Assembly (NCBI RefSeq): GCF_030733425.1 | Contig: NZ_JASHIZ010000022.1 | Span: 1-64,000 of the forward strand | Reading direction: 5' to 3' | Origin: Roseovarius sp. MMSF_3350 | Lineage (GTDB): Bacteria; Pseudomonadota; Alphaproteobacteria; Rhodobacterales; Rhodobacteraceae | DNA: 64,000 bases | Shown here: positions 41,893 to 50,634 of the stretch, one piece after another | How the letters are laid out: each line of letters starts with the position of its first letter | Position numbering within the stretch: the stretch's first letter is position 1 | Position numbers and translations under genes: made by a program | The notes under the pieces: generated by a model | What the model saw: only the letters and a program-made list of their open reading frames with translations | Databases searched by the model: none | Told to the model about the DNA's origin: nothing

Positions 41893-42035
41893 GAGGTCCC
41901 GGGTCAGGCCCGGGACGGGGAGTGCGACGTGGCGGGGAGGTCCCGGATCAGGTTCGGGACGGGTGGCGCGAGGTGGCTGGGAGGTCCCGGGTCAAGCCCG
42001 GGACGGAGTCTTGGCGCGGATGCGCCAAGACTCCG
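41892..42035. repeat. Three REP-like palindromes plus a 14-bp hairpin before tig
   Basis: Three copies of GGAGGTCCCGG(G/A)TCA... with GGGACGG ends at about 41892-41919, 41936-41963 and 41980-42006. They are followed by a perfect hairpin, CGGAGTCTTGGCGC (42004-42017) with its complement (42022-42035) and loop GGAT. The block lies between the SCO gene and tig. The units are inverted versions of the family present at 8560, 43803, 46721 and 59853. Confidence 0.8.
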
Positions 42036-42126
42036 CTTGCACGCCCCAGCCACCATCAATAGATAGCCGGAGTGATTTTGACCGCCGCGGACGCCTCCGC
42101 GGCCTTTTTGCAATGGAAGGACGAAC

Positions 42127-43455
42127 ATGCAGGTCACAGAGACGCTCAATGAAGGGCTGAAACGCGGCTACAAGATGACACTGTCGGCCAAGGAGCTGGA
42201 CGACAAGGTCATGGACAAGCTGAAAGAAGCGCAACCCGATGTCGAGATGAAGGGGTTCCGCAAGGGCAAGGTGCCGCTGCCGCTGCTGAAAAAGCAGTTC
42301 GGCGAGCGTGTCATGGGCGAGGCCATGCAGGAAGCCGTCGACGGCGCCATGAGCCAGCACTTCGAGGACAAGGGCGAGCGCCCCGCCGCCGAGCCGGCCG
42401 TCAAGATGGTCAACGAAGACTGGAAACCGGGCGACGATGTCGAGGTCGAGATGACCTACGAGGCGCTGCCGGACATCCCCGAGGTGGACCTTTCCAAGGT
42501 GAAGGCCGAGAAGCTGGTCGTGAAGGCCGGTGATGCGGAAGTCGACGAGGCGCTGCAGAATCTGGCGTCCAGCGCGCAGGACTTCAAGGACCGCAAGAAG
42601 GGCACCAAGGCCAAGGACGGCGACCAGGTCACGATCGATTTCGTGGGCAGTGTCGACGGCGAGGCCTTCGAGGGCGGCAGCGCGGAGGATTACCCGCTGA
42701 CGCTCGGCTCCAACAGCTTCATTCCCGGCTTCGAGGAACAGCTGGTCGGCGTGAAGGTCGACGAGGAGAAGGTGGTCAAGGTCAGCTTCCCCGAGGAGTA
42801 CCAGGCGCCGCATCTCGCCGGCAAGGACGCCGAGTTCACCTGCACCGTGAAGGCGGTGAAGGAGCCGGTGGCGGCCGAGATCGACGACGCGCTGGCCGAG
42901 AAGTTCGGGGCCGAGAGCCTGGACGCGCTGAAGGAGCAGATCGCCGAGCGGCTCGAAGCGGAGTATGCCGGTGCCGCCCGCGCGGTGATGAAGCGCGGCA
43001 TCCTCGACCAACTGGACGGGCTGGTCAGCTTCGATCTGCCGCCGAGCATGGTGGAGGCCGAGGCCAACCAGATCGCCCATCAGCTGTGGCACGAGGAAAA
43101 CCCCGACGTGCAGGGCCACGACCACCCCGAGATCGAGCCGACGGACGAGCACAAGACGCTGGCCGAGCGCCGCGTGCGTCTGGGCCTCTTGCTGGCCGAC
43201 CTGGGCCAGAAGGCCGAGGTGCAGGTGACCGACCAGGAAATGACGCAGGCCGTCATGGAGCAGGCGCGGCAATACCCGGGGCAGGAGCGTGAATTCTTCG
43301 AGTTCGTGCAGAAGAACCCGCAGATGCGCCAGCAACTGCGCGCGCCGATCTTCGAGGACAAGGTCATCGACCACATCGCCGATCAGGCCGAGATCACCGA
43401 GAAAGAGGTGTCCAAGGACGAGCTGGAGAAAGAGGTCGAGAAGCTGGAAGACTGA
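42127..43455 (+). CDS. tig: Trigger factor (ribosome-bound chaperone and peptidyl-prolyl isomerase)
   Basis: A 442-residue cytosolic chaperone that binds at the ribosome exit tunnel. The N-terminal domain has the ribosome-binding signature [20 protein letters not shown]. The FKBP-like domain runs from about residue 160 to 245 ([36 protein letters not shown]). The C-terminal helical substrate-binding arms end with an acidic/lysine tail. The length matches the family. AAGGACGAAC precedes ATG 42127. It is followed by an intrinsic terminator. Confidence 0.97.
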   Translation: MQVTETLNEGLKRGYKMTLSAKELDDKVMDKLKEAQPDVEMKGFRKGKVPLPLLKKQFGERVMGEAMQEAVDGAMSQHFEDKGERPAAEPAVKMVNEDWKPGDDVEVEMTYEALPDIPEVDLSKVKAEKLVVKAGDAEVDEALQNLASSAQDFKDRKKGTKAKDGDQVTIDFVGSVDGEAFEGGSAEDYPLTLGSNSFIPGFEEQLVGVKVDEEKVVKVSFPEEYQAPHLAGKDAEFTCTVKAVKEPVAAEIDDALAEKFGAESLDALKEQIAERLEAEYAGAARAVMKRGILDQLDGLVSFDLPPSMVEAEANQIAHQLWHEENPDVQGHDHPEIEPTDEHKTLAERRVRLGLLLADLGQKAEVQVTDQEMTQAVMEQARQYPGQEREFFEFVQKNPQMRQQLRAPIFEDKVIDHIADQAEITEKEVSKDELEKEVEKLED

Positions 43456-43482
43456 GGTTTGCCGGTTTCAGGATCAGGGAAG

Positions 43483-43510
43483 GGCCGTCCGTCGAGGGCG
43501 GCCTTTTTTT
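43483..43510 (+). terminator. Intrinsic terminator after tig
   Basis: Stem GGCCGTCC (43483-43490) with GGGCGGCC (43496-43503), one G-T pair, and seven T residues at 43504-43510. It begins 28 bases after the tig stop. Confidence 0.9.
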
Positions 43511-43919
43511 GTTGTGGTGATGAAGGCGAGGGGGACGAAGGCGCGGAGCGGAATGTTCGCTTTGACCCCATAATTGCCACACTCACAAAGCGCCCGCGCG
43601 GAGCAAGGGCGAAGCCCGCCGCGCATCGCCGGGCCGTCCTCCGGCACGGCGATTTCGCAGGTGAAGTGCCACGACATCAGGTTGGATGTGCTTGGCAGGG
43701 ATAAATTGCCCATCACCATCGTCGGCTCGCCGCACCACGGCCCGTCGATGCGCGTCTCCTCACCGTCAGAACATAACGTCCGCTTTGTCCCACATAGCAG
43801 ACCCGTCCCGGACCTGATCCGGGATCTCCTGCCGCACGCACATTCGCAGAGCCCGAAGACAAAGAAAAAGGCCACCCACGCGCGGTGGGCGACCCTTGTT
43901 CGCGGCGATAAGCCCGCGA
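43511..43919. other. Convergent intergenic region with a REP element and the rplI terminator
   Basis: About 400 bases without a gene between tig and rplI. A long minus-strand frame (43474-43875) is not credible, being repeat-containing and lacking family features. It contains a REP-family palindrome, GTCCCGGACCTGATCCGGGA (43805-43824), and near 43871-43890 a CCCAC/GTGGG hairpin that, read on the minus strand, is followed by GGCCTTTTTCTTTG, the likely terminator of rpsF-rpsR-rplI. Confidence 0.6.
43862..43897 (-). terminator. Probable terminator of the rpsF-rpsR-rplI operon
   Basis: On the minus strand a hairpin of the GCCCACC...GGGTGGC type is followed by CCTTTTTCTTTG. It starts about 25 bases after the rplI stop codon. 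Confidence 0.7.
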
Positions 43920-44564
43920 TTACTTGTCTTCGCTCTCGTCGTCCGAGTCGGCGTCGTCCGAAGCGGACTCTTCCTCGACGGCTTCGGCCAGGTCCTCGTC
44001 TTCGGAGGCGGCGGCACCGATATCTTCGAACAGTTCCGCGATCTCGAAATCGGCGGCTTCCTCTTCCTCGGCGGCCACGTCCTGGATGGTGCGGCCCGAC
44101 GCCTGAAGCTCGGCCTCTTCGGGCGAGCGGGCGACGTTGAGGACGATATGGGCCTCGACCTCGGGGTGCAGGTGCACCTCGACGTCATGCAGGCCCAGCG
44201 TCTTGATCGGCTGACGGATCAGGACCTGCTTGCGGTCGACCGAGTAGCCTTCCTCTGTGGCGACGGCGGCGGCGTCACGGGTCGAGACCGAGCCGTAGAG
44301 GTTGCCGCCATCGGAGGCCTGGCGAATCACGATGAACTTCTGTCCGTCGAGACGGGCCGCCAGGGCCTCGGCTTCTTTCTTGGATTCCAGGTTGCGCGCT
44401 TCGAGCTGGGCTTTCTGGTCTTCGAAAGAGGCGATGTTCTCTTTCGAGGCGGTCAGCGCCTTGCCTTGCAGCAGCAGGTAGTTGCGGGCGAAGCCGGGCT
44501 TCACCTCGACCACATCGCCCATCTGGCCCAGCTTGGCCACGCGTTCGAGAAGGATGACTTGCAT
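43920..44564 (-). CDS. rplI: Ribosomal protein L9 with acidic C-terminal extension
   Basis: A 214-residue protein. The first 150 residues are canonical L9: N-terminal 23S-binding domain [20 protein letters not shown], the long connecting helix, and the C-terminal domain ending [16 protein letters not shown] roughly 60-residue acidic tail follows ([41 protein letters not shown]). L9 is usually about 150 residues; longer acidic forms occur in Rhodobacterales. It is the third gene of the S6-S18-L9 operon, starting 13 bases after rpsR. Confidence 0.96.
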   Translation of the reverse strand: MQVILLERVAKLGQMGDVVEVKPGFARNYLLLQGKALTASKENIASFEDQKAQLEARNLESKKEAEALAARLDGQKFIVIRQASDGGNLYGSVSTRDAAAVATEEGYSVDRKQVLIRQPIKTLGLHDVEVHLHPEVEAHIVLNVARSPEEAELQASGRTIQDVAAEEEEAADFEIAELFEDIGAAASEDEDLAEAVEEESASDDADSDDESEDK

Positions 44565-44576
44565 GGGTCTTTCTCC

Positions 44577-44804
44577 TTATTTGACGGCGTAGGGCAGCAG
44601 GGCGAGGAAGCGGGCGCGCTTGATGGCGCGGGCCAGTTCACGCTGCTTCTTGGCCGAGACGGCGGTGATACGGGAGGGCACGATCTTGCCACGCTCGGAA
44701 ATGTAGCGTTGCAGCAGCTTGGTGTCCTTGTAGTCGATCTTGGGCGCGTCCTCGCCAGAGAACGGGCAGACCTTGCGACGACGGAAAAACGGTTTCGCAG
44801 CCAT
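44577..44804 (-). CDS. rpsR: Ribosomal protein S18
   Basis: A 75-residue 30S protein with the family sequence [38 protein letters not shown] and [20 protein letters not shown]. It binds as a dimer with S6 to the platform of the 30S subunit. It follows rpsF by 25 bases in the operon. Confidence 0.98.
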   Translation of the reverse strand: MAAKPFFRRRKVCPFSGEDAPKIDYKDTKLLQRYISERGKIVPSRITAVSAKKQRELARAIKRARFLALLPYAVK

Positions 44805-44829
44805 GGGTTAGTGTCCTTTCTTCAAGCGA

Positions 44830-45186
44830 TCAGGGGCGACGTTCGCGGCGGTCGCCACGCTCGTCACGTTTCTGCATCTGGACCGAGGGGCCTTCCTCGT
44901 GCTCGTCGACCCGGACGGTCAGAACGCGCATGACGTCCTCGTGCAGGCGCATCAGGCGTTCCATTTCCTGCACGGCCTCCGACGGGGCGTCGGTGCGCAG
45001 GAAGGCATAGTGGCCCTTGCGGTTCTTGTTGATCTTGTAGGCCATCGTCTTGACGCCCCAGTACTCGGATTCGACGATCTTGCCGCCGTTATCCGTAACC
45101 ACGGTGCTAAAATGTTCGACAAGGCCTTCGGCTTGCGTATTGGACAAGTCCTGACGCGAGATAAAAACATGCTCGTAGAGCGGCAT
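44830..45186 (-). CDS. rpsF: Ribosomal protein S6
   Basis: A 118-residue 30S protein: MPLYEHVFISRQDLSNTQAE, SEYWGVKTMAYKINKNRKGH and YAFLRTDAPSEAVQEMERLM. The C-terminal tail is charged (MQKRDERGDRRERRP). The start at 45186 matches family N-termini; the frame remains open upstream to 45948 only as a shadow of the plus-strand gene. It is the first gene of the operon, and its promoter should be in 45187-45300. Confidence 0.97.
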   Translation of the reverse strand: MPLYEHVFISRQDLSNTQAEGLVEHFSTVVTDNGGKIVESEYWGVKTMAYKINKNRKGHYAFLRTDAPSEAVQEMERLMRLHEDVMRVLTVRVDEHEEGPSVQMQKRDERGDRRERRP

Positions 45187-45444
45187 GTGGGTTCCACTTC
45201 TGTCTGGGCGCATTTCAAAGGCGGGCCTGAGATCCTTTCGCGGCCCGTCCACGAGAGACTGCGCGGTTCGATATACATGCGAAAGGAAGTGGGCGTATAC
45301 GACGCATCCGGCATCTTGGCAAGGGGCGTTGGGGGGCCGTGAAATTGCCCGCGCACTGCCCTGATGCGGCCAGCGGCCTGCCGCATTTTGGTCTCGATTG
45401 CTGCGCAGTCTCGAACCAACGACCAGATGGGCGAGGACTGATCG

Positions 45445-45930
45445 ATGGCACATGCATACGACACGCGTTTCCAGGGCACGGCGCTGACCGACGGGGACTC
45501 CGAAGCCGAGTTCGCACCGAGCGCCCCGCGCCGGGCGTTGATCGCCTGCGCCGGAGCGGCGCTCTGCATGTCGGCCGGCGGGCTGTGGCTGGTACCGTCC
45601 GAGGACGCGGCAATGCAGCTGATCAAGCTGCTGGCATCGGTGCTGCTGCTCTTGGGAGGGCTCATCATGTTCAACGGCCTGAACCGCGACGAGGCAGCCC
45701 CCGAAGTGCAGATTGACCCGGTCAAGCGTCAGCTTCGGGTTTATGAGTACGACGCCAAGGGGCGATCGACCCTGAAGGCCTGCCACGACATCGACGCGTT
45801 GCAGGAGCTGTCGGTGCACAAGCGCAGCCTGAGGGCCAGGGACGCGGCCGGCGTGCTGGTGCTGGACATGCCGCTTGGCTCTGACGAGGAGGCCAGTGCC
45901 ATCCGCAGCGTGATGCCCCGCACCCGTTGA
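45445..45930 (+). CDS. Hypothetical membrane protein (161 aa)
   Basis: Two closely spaced hydrophobic helices (about residues 31-50 and 58-77: ALIACAGAALCMSAGGLWLV and LIKLLASVLLLLGGLIMF) separated by a short charged loop. A cytoplasmic domain of about 80 residues follows, with VKRQLRVYEYDAKGRSTLKA, a beta-rich stretch like bacterial PH-type domains. The function is unknown. It is divergent from rpsF. ATG 45445 has GAGGAC upstream. Confidence 0.7.
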   Translation: MAHAYDTRFQGTALTDGDSEAEFAPSAPRRALIACAGAALCMSAGGLWLVPSEDAAMQLIKLLASVLLLLGGLIMFNGLNRDEAAPEVQIDPVKRQLRVYEYDAKGRSTLKACHDIDALQELSVHKRSLRARDAAGVLVLDMPLGSDEEASAIRSVMPRTR

Positions 45931-46063
45931 ACCAAGGCAGGCCCGCACGCCGCGGGCTGTTCATCGCTCCACACGAAGTGTTCAATTCTTGCACCTTGTT
46001 CGTTGCGTGGAATGCATCATGTTCGGTCGGGAACGATCAATGCACCACGAAAGGAGCACATTC

Positions 46064-46642
46064 ATGAAATCCATCGCGTTCGCCACCTCCATGGCCCTGG
46101 CCGGCCTCTCCACCGCCGCCCTGGCCGCGCCGGAACAATACAACCTCGACCCCAGCCACAGCCAAGTGGTGTTCACCTACGAGCACCTGGGTTTTTCGAC
46201 GACCTACAACGTCTTCACCGGCTTCGAGGGCGAGATCATGTTCGACCAGGAAGACCCGGCGAATTCCAGCGTGTCGGTCTCGATTCCGGTCATGTCGATG
46301 TACACCGGCTGGGAAAAGCGGTTCGAGCATTTCATGGGCGATGACTTCTTCGGCGCGGAAGAGGGCGACATGATCACCTTCACCTCGACCGGCATCGAGG
46401 TGACGGGCGACACCACCGCCGAGATCACCGGCGACCTGACGATGAACGGCGTGACCAAGTCGGTCGTGCTGGATGCTGAACTGAACAAGGCCGACGCGCA
46501 CCCGATGCAGGAAAAGCAATGGGCGGGTTTCGATGCCACGACCACGCTGATGCGGTCGGATTACGGGCTGGACTATGCCGCGCCTGCGGTCAGCGACGAG
46601 GTTCAGGTGATGATCTCGATCGAGGCCGAAAAGGCGGAGTAA
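46064..46642 (+). CDS. YceI-family periplasmic protein
   Basis: A 192-residue lipocalin-like protein with a signal peptide MKSIAFATSMALAGLSTAAL ending ALAAP. The YceI domain spans the rest: YNLDPSHSQVVFTYEHLGFS, GFEGEIMFDQEDP and ITGDLTMNGVTKSVVLDAEL. YceI proteins bind isoprenoid quinone-like or other long lipids in the periplasm; the exact ligand is not known here. AAGGAG lies 7 bases before ATG 46064. Beyond the terminator a convergent cytochrome b561-YceI fusion gene is found, suggesting a shared redox or lipid role. Confidence 0.9.
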   Translation: MKSIAFATSMALAGLSTAALAAPEQYNLDPSHSQVVFTYEHLGFSTTYNVFTGFEGEIMFDQEDPANSSVSVSIPVMSMYTGWEKRFEHFMGDDFFGAEEGDMITFTSTGIEVTGDTTAEITGDLTMNGVTKSVVLDAELNKADAHPMQEKQWAGFDATTTLMRSDYGLDYAAPAVSDEVQVMISIEAEKAE

Positions 46643-46666
46643 GCCTGAGCGACGTTCGTTGAATTC

Positions 46667-46698
46667 AAAGGCCCGTATCCAGAGATGCGGGCCTTTTT
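46667..46698 (+). terminator. Intrinsic terminator after the YceI gene
   Basis: AAAGGCCCGTATC with GATGCGGGCCTTTTT forms a stem of about 9 strong pairs and ends in five T residues. It lies 25 bases after the stop. Confidence 0.9.
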
Positions 46699-46720
46699 CG
46701 TGCGTGGTGTGCTTGGCGGT

Positions 46721-46749
46721 CGGAGGTCCCGGGTCAAGCCCGGGATGGG
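46721..46749. repeat. REP-family palindrome
   Basis: GGAGGTCCCGGGTCAAGCCC and then GGGATGGG, matching copy 3 of the tig-upstream array almost exactly. It lies between the convergent YceI and b561-YceI genes. Confidence 0.75.
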
Positions 46750-46768
46750 TGAGCCGAGCAGTCCGACT

Positions 46769-48043
46769 TTAGCGCTCTGCCGTCAGGTCGAACCGGATCT
46801 CGACGGAAGCGCCGACATTGCCTTCGCTTTGTCCGCCCACACCGAAATCGCGCCGGTCCACAGTCAACCCGCCCGAGGCGGTGGCGCTGTCGCCGTCGAT
46901 GTTCAGGTCAAAAGGCATCTCTACGGGGACCGAATTGCCCTTGATCGTCAGCGTGCCGATTGCGACATGGCCGCCGTCGCGCGACACGAGGTCGGCGGAA
47001 AAGGTGGCCGTGGGATGGGTCTCGGCGGCGAGATAGTCCGCCCCCTTGGCGTCGCTGGTGACCGACCCAAGTGTGAGAGAGGCGATGGTTACGGTCACGG
47101 CGACCGTGCCATGCTTGCCGTCGCTGTCGGCATCCTCGTCATATACGATCTCGGCCGTCCAGTCCTCGAACTGGCCTTCGACCTCGGAGCCCATCTGGAC
47201 CACCGTGAGGCCGAGCGTGCCGTCGGTGACGGTCCAGGCGTTCTCTGCGGTCTCGGTCGGGGCGGGGGTATCGGTCTCTGTGCTCGCGGTTTCCTTGATG
47301 GGTTCTGCGGTCTCGGCCTCGGCGGTCTGCGCGGTTTCGGTGTCGTGAGAGAAATACCCCAGGGCGCCGCCGGTGCCGAGTGCGGCGGCCCAGATCAGGA
47401 GGGCTGCAAAAGCGGCGAAGGCGTGACCGGGCTGATGCGCGGTTGGCTTTGCCGTGGTGCGACCGGGTAGCATTCGGCGCAGGGTTGCATCGCGGTCGAT
47501 GACGTGGTGCTTGAGCGCCCCGGCGACATGAGCGGCGAGGCTGAGCCACAGCACCCAGTTCAGGATATGATGCAGCGTCGCGAATGTGTGGGCCAGCCCG
47601 TCATCCTTGGGCACGAAGGGCAGCGATTGGCCGAAGGGCCACCAGATGGGCGCAAAGCCGGTGGTCGCGGCGTGGTGGATCCAGCCGGTCAGCGGCACCG
47701 CGACAAGCGAGCCGTAAAGCAGCCAGTGCACGGTTTCGGCGGCCCGCGCCTCGAGCGGCTTGTCGCCGTTCAGCAGGCCGGGTTTGGTCTGACCGATGGT
47801 CCAAAGGATGCGCAGAAGTGCCACGAAGAAGACTGTCACGCCGATGGTCTTGTGCAACGAAAACAGGAACGCGGCGCGAGAGACATCGGCTTCGGTCGTG
47901 GCGATGTCGGGGTTGCGGACCGCGTGCGCGAGGTCGTTGGCGATAAGACCCAGCGGGATGGCCGAGAGAATCAGCAGCGCGGTCAGCCAGTGGAAGGTCT
48001 TGGTGACGGCACCGTAGCGGTCGGGCGAATTGGTGAGGGGCAT
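46769..48043 (-). CDS. Cytochrome b561-YceI fusion protein
   Basis: A 424-residue fusion. Residues about 1-185 form a four-helix cytochrome b561 with candidate haem-ligand histidines in VTKTFHWLTALL, FLFSLHKTIGV, LTGWIHHAATTG and LAAHVAGALKHH. A further helix (FAAFAALLIWAAALG) and a Thr/Glu-rich linker (about 230-275) lead to a periplasmic YceI domain (AWTVTDGTLGLTVVQMGSEV to the end). The fusion suggests electron transfer between the membrane quinone pool and a lipid or quinone held by YceI. The start is ATG 48043; the frame upstream is unrelated. Confidence 0.9.
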   Translation of the reverse strand: MPLTNSPDRYGAVTKTFHWLTALLILSAIPLGLIANDLAHAVRNPDIATTEADVSRAAFLFSLHKTIGVTVFFVALLRILWTIGQTKPGLLNGDKPLEARAAETVHWLLYGSLVAVPLTGWIHHAATTGFAPIWWPFGQSLPFVPKDDGLAHTFATLHHILNWVLWLSLAAHVAGALKHHVIDRDATLRRMLPGRTTAKPTAHQPGHAFAAFAALLIWAAALGTGGALGYFSHDTETAQTAEAETAEPIKETASTETDTPAPTETAENAWTVTDGTLGLTVVQMGSEVEGQFEDWTAEIVYDEDADSDGKHGTVAVTVTIASLTLGSVTSDAKGADYLAAETHPTATFSADLVSRDGGHVAIGTLTIKGNSVPVEMPFDLNIDGDSATASGGLTVDRRDFGVGGQSEGNVGASVEIRFDLTAER

Positions 48044-48218
48044 GGCGCAGGCTCTGCTGTGGTGGAAGGTTCGGCTGCAATCTAGCCGACCGCGGGGCAG
48101 GAGCAATGGCCGCCCGCGCACAGTGTACGTGCGGCAGCGGCGGTTTTTCGGTGCTCGACATTGCACCGCCCGTCGCGTCACGCTATCCGAGGGCAATGAA
48201 TGGGAGGGTCCACGTACC

Positions 48219-49163
48219 ATGAGCAAGGCATTCGTATTTCCCGGGCAGGGGGCCCAGACGATCGGGATGGGCAAGGCTCTGGCCGATGCCTATCCGGCGG
48301 CCAGGGCGGTGTTCGACGAGGTCGACGAGGCACTGGGCGAAAAGCTGAGCGCCCTGATCTGGGAGGGCGATCAGGAGACGCTGACGCTGACGCAGAACGC
48401 GCAGCCGGCGCTGATGGCCACGTCGTTGGCCGCTGTTCGGGCACTCGAGGCCGAGGGCGTGAGCATCGAGGCCGCGTCTCTGGTGGCCGGGCACTCGCTG
48501 GGCGAGTATTCGGCGCTGGCCGCCGCCGGAGCGCTGAGCGTCAGTGATTGCGCTCGCCTTCTGCGGACGCGCGGGCAGGCGATGCAGGCGGCCGTGCCGG
48601 TTGGCGAGGGCGCGATGGCCGCGATCCTCGGACTGGATTTCGCCACCGTGACCCAAGTGGCCGAGGCTGCCGCGGCGGATGGCGGCGTCGTGCAGGCAGC
48701 CAATGACAACGACCCGGCGCAGGTGGTGGTCTCGGGCCACGCCGCCGCGGTGGAAAAGGCGGTGGAACTGGCCAAGGAGAAGGGCGCCAAGCGCGCCATG
48801 CTGCTGCCGGTAAGTGCGCCGTTCCATTCCGCCCTGATGGCGCCTGCGGCCGATAAGATGGCCGCCGCGCTGTCGGAGGTTCAGATCGCTCCGCCGCGCG
48901 TGCCGGTGGTGGCGAACGTTCTGGCCAGCGCGGTGCAGGACCCGGCGGAAATCCGCGACCTGTTGGTGAAGCAGGTGACCGGATCGGTGCGCTGGCGCGA
49001 GTCGGTGGAATACATGGGCACGCAGGGCGTGGACGACGTGTGGGAGATTGGCGCGGGCAAGGCGCTGATCGGGATGGTCCGCCGGATCAATCGCGATATC
49101 GCCACCCGCGCGGTCGGCACGCCGGAGGACGTAAAGGCGGCCGCCGAGTCGATGGCCGGCTGA
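48219..49163 (+). CDS. fabD: Malonyl-CoA:ACP transacylase
   Basis: A 314-residue enzyme that loads malonate on acyl carrier protein for fatty acid synthesis. Motifs: MSKAFVFPGQGAQTIGMGKA, nucleophile Ser in VAGHSLGEYSALAAAG, Arg in RGQAMQ and catalytic His in VSAPFHSALMAPA. Length is normal. ATG 48219 has GGGAGGG upstream; the frame extends back to 48030 antisense to the b561 gene and is not used. It is the first gene of the fabD-fabG-acpP cluster. Confidence 0.97.
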   Translation: MSKAFVFPGQGAQTIGMGKALADAYPAARAVFDEVDEALGEKLSALIWEGDQETLTLTQNAQPALMATSLAAVRALEAEGVSIEAASLVAGHSLGEYSALAAAGALSVSDCARLLRTRGQAMQAAVPVGEGAMAAILGLDFATVTQVAEAAAADGGVVQAANDNDPAQVVVSGHAAAVEKAVELAKEKGAKRAMLLPVSAPFHSALMAPAADKMAAALSEVQIAPPRVPVVANVLASAVQDPAEIRDLLVKQVTGSVRWRESVEYMGTQGVDDVWEIGAGKALIGMVRRINRDIATRAVGTPEDVKAAAESMAG

Positions 49164-49171
49164 GCCGGGAC

Positions 49172-49217
49172 CAAGAAAATGGGATTTTCTTGTCAAATTT
49201 CTTTGCAAAGAAATTTG
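49172..49217. repeat. Two consecutive AT-rich palindromes between fabD and fabG
   Basis: CAAGAAAAT-GGG-ATTTTCTTG (49172-49192), then one base later a perfect palindrome with arms CAAATTTCTTTG (49194-49205) and its complement (49206-49217). They are AT-rich islands in the GC-rich operon with no T run suited to termination. They may set the relative level of fabG mRNA by processing or attenuation. Confidence 0.7.
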
Positions 49218-49242
49218 GCGCCTGACGAAAGGATCAAGACAC

Positions 49243-49980
49243 ATGTTCGACCTGACGGGAAAGACAGCGCTGGTAACCGGCGCATCCGGAGGCATCGGCG
49301 GAGAGATCGCCAAGGCACTGCATGGCGCGGGGGCGACCGTGGGCCTGTCGGGCACGCGGGTCGAGCCGCTGGAAGCGCTGGCGGGTGAACTTGGCGAGCG
49401 GGCGCATGTGCTGCCCTGCAATCTGAGCGATCCCGAGGCCGTGGACGCGCTGCCCAAGCAGGCAATGGAGGCCATGGGCGGGGTCGATATCCTTGTGAAC
49501 AACGCCGGGATCACCCGCGACCAGATCTTCATGCGCATGTCCGACGAGGAATGGCAGAACGTGATCGACGTGAACCTGACGGCCACCATGCGCCTGTGCC
49601 GGGGCGTGATGCGCCCGATGATGAAGGCGCGCTGGGGGCGTATCATCAACATCAGCTCGATCGTCGGCGCCACGGGCAATCCGGGGCAGGTGAACTATGC
49701 GGCCTCCAAGGCCGGAATGGTGGGCATGACGAAGTCGATCGCCTATGAGGTTGCGAGCCGCGGGATCACCGCCAATGCCGTGGCGCCCGGCTTTATCGCC
49801 ACGGCGATGACCGACAAGCTGACCGACGACCAGAAGGACAAGATCAACGCGCAGATCCCCGCCGCCCGCATGGGCAAGCCGGAGGAAATCGCCGCCGCCG
49901 TGCTGTATCTGGCGAGCCCCGAGGCGGGCTATGTCACAGGGGCTACGCTGCACGTCAATGGCGGCATGGCGATGCTCTAA
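49243..49980 (+). CDS. fabG: 3-oxoacyl-ACP reductase
   Basis: A 245-residue short-chain dehydrogenase that reduces beta-ketoacyl-ACP with NADPH. Motifs: GASGGIGG (cofactor), NNAG, catalytic Ser in [20 protein letters not shown] (Tyr-xxx-Lys) and NAVAPGFI. The C-terminus GGMAML is typical of FabG. The ATG follows GAAAGGATC. It is 79 bases downstream of fabD across paired palindromes. Confidence 0.97.
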   Translation: MFDLTGKTALVTGASGGIGGEIAKALHGAGATVGLSGTRVEPLEALAGELGERAHVLPCNLSDPEAVDALPKQAMEAMGGVDILVNNAGITRDQIFMRMSDEEWQNVIDVNLTATMRLCRGVMRPMMKARWGRIINISSIVGATGNPGQVNYAASKAGMVGMTKSIAYEVASRGITANAVAPGFIATAMTDKLTDDQKDKINAQIPAARMGKPEEIAAAVLYLASPEAGYVTGATLHVNGGMAML

Positions 49981-50022
49981 GCCCCTGCGGGGTCGCAAGC
50001 AAACAAGGGCAGGGGAATCCAT

Positions 50023-50050
50023 TTGCCAATCGCGTCCCATATGCTATAGG
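50023..50050 (+). promoter_or_regulatory. Candidate acpP promoter
   Basis: TTGCCA (50023-50028) and TATAGG (50045-50050) with a 16-base spacing resemble sigma-70 boxes. They leave a leader of about 150 bases before acpP. A separate acpP promoter is expected because ACP is needed in much larger amounts than FabG. Confidence 0.4.
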
Positions 50051-50209
50051 CGGCGCAGTTTAAACGAGGGTGATACTGTATTACTCCGAAATTACCCGTT
50101 ATACGGGTCATGCAAGCCGCCCGGTCAAGGGGCATACTTAGCTGCTTGTCCACGAGGGCGAGGGCACATAAAACGGGCGAATGACCCGGCTGAAGATGAG
50201 GAACGAAAC

Positions 50210-50443
50210 ATGAGCGATATCGCAGACCGCGTGAAGAAGATCGTGGTGGAACACCTGGGCGTCGAAGAGGACAAGGTTACCGAGAACGCCTCTTTCATTG
50301 ACGACCTGGGCGCCGACAGCCTGGACACGGTCGAACTGGTCATGGCGTTCGAAGAGGAATTCGGCATCGAGATCCCCGACGACGCCGCCGAAAACATCCA
50401 GACCTTCGGCGACGCTGTGAAGTTCATCAAGGAAGCCTCGTAA
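50210..50443 (+). CDS. acpP: Acyl carrier protein
   Basis: A 77-residue acidic four-helix carrier. The 4'-phosphopantetheine serine is in [20 protein letters not shown] (Ser37). GAGGAACGAAAC is the ribosome binding region before ATG 50210. It carries the growing acyl chain through fatty acid synthesis. It lies 229 bases after fabG and before a clear terminator. Confidence 0.98.
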   Translation: MSDIADRVKKIVVEHLGVEEDKVTENASFIDDLGADSLDTVELVMAFEEEFGIEIPDDAAENIQTFGDAVKFIKEAS

Positions 50444-50471
50444 GCCCCGAGGCGCGAAAGAATTCTGGAAA

Positions 50472-50498
50472 GGCCCTGCCGGATCGGCGGGGTCTTTT
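50472..50498 (+). terminator. Intrinsic terminator after acpP
   Basis: GGCCCTGCCG (50472-50481) pairs with CGGCGGGGTC (50485-50494) with G-T pairs, followed by TTTTCG. Confidence 0.8.
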
Positions 50499-50634
50499 CG
50501 TTTGCACTGTCGAAAACTTCGGGAACAGACTGTATCATGCCGATTTGAGACCAGCGTGACCCAGCCGCGGGTCTAAACAGGCCAGACCCTGCAAAACAAG
50601 GCGGGATCAGCCCGAATCAGAAGGTGACTGTCGC

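Noticed and set aside
43474-43875. A 133-codon minus-strand frame between tig and rplI
   Set aside because: Runs through terminators and a REP palindrome, has no ribosome binding site and no recognisable protein features.
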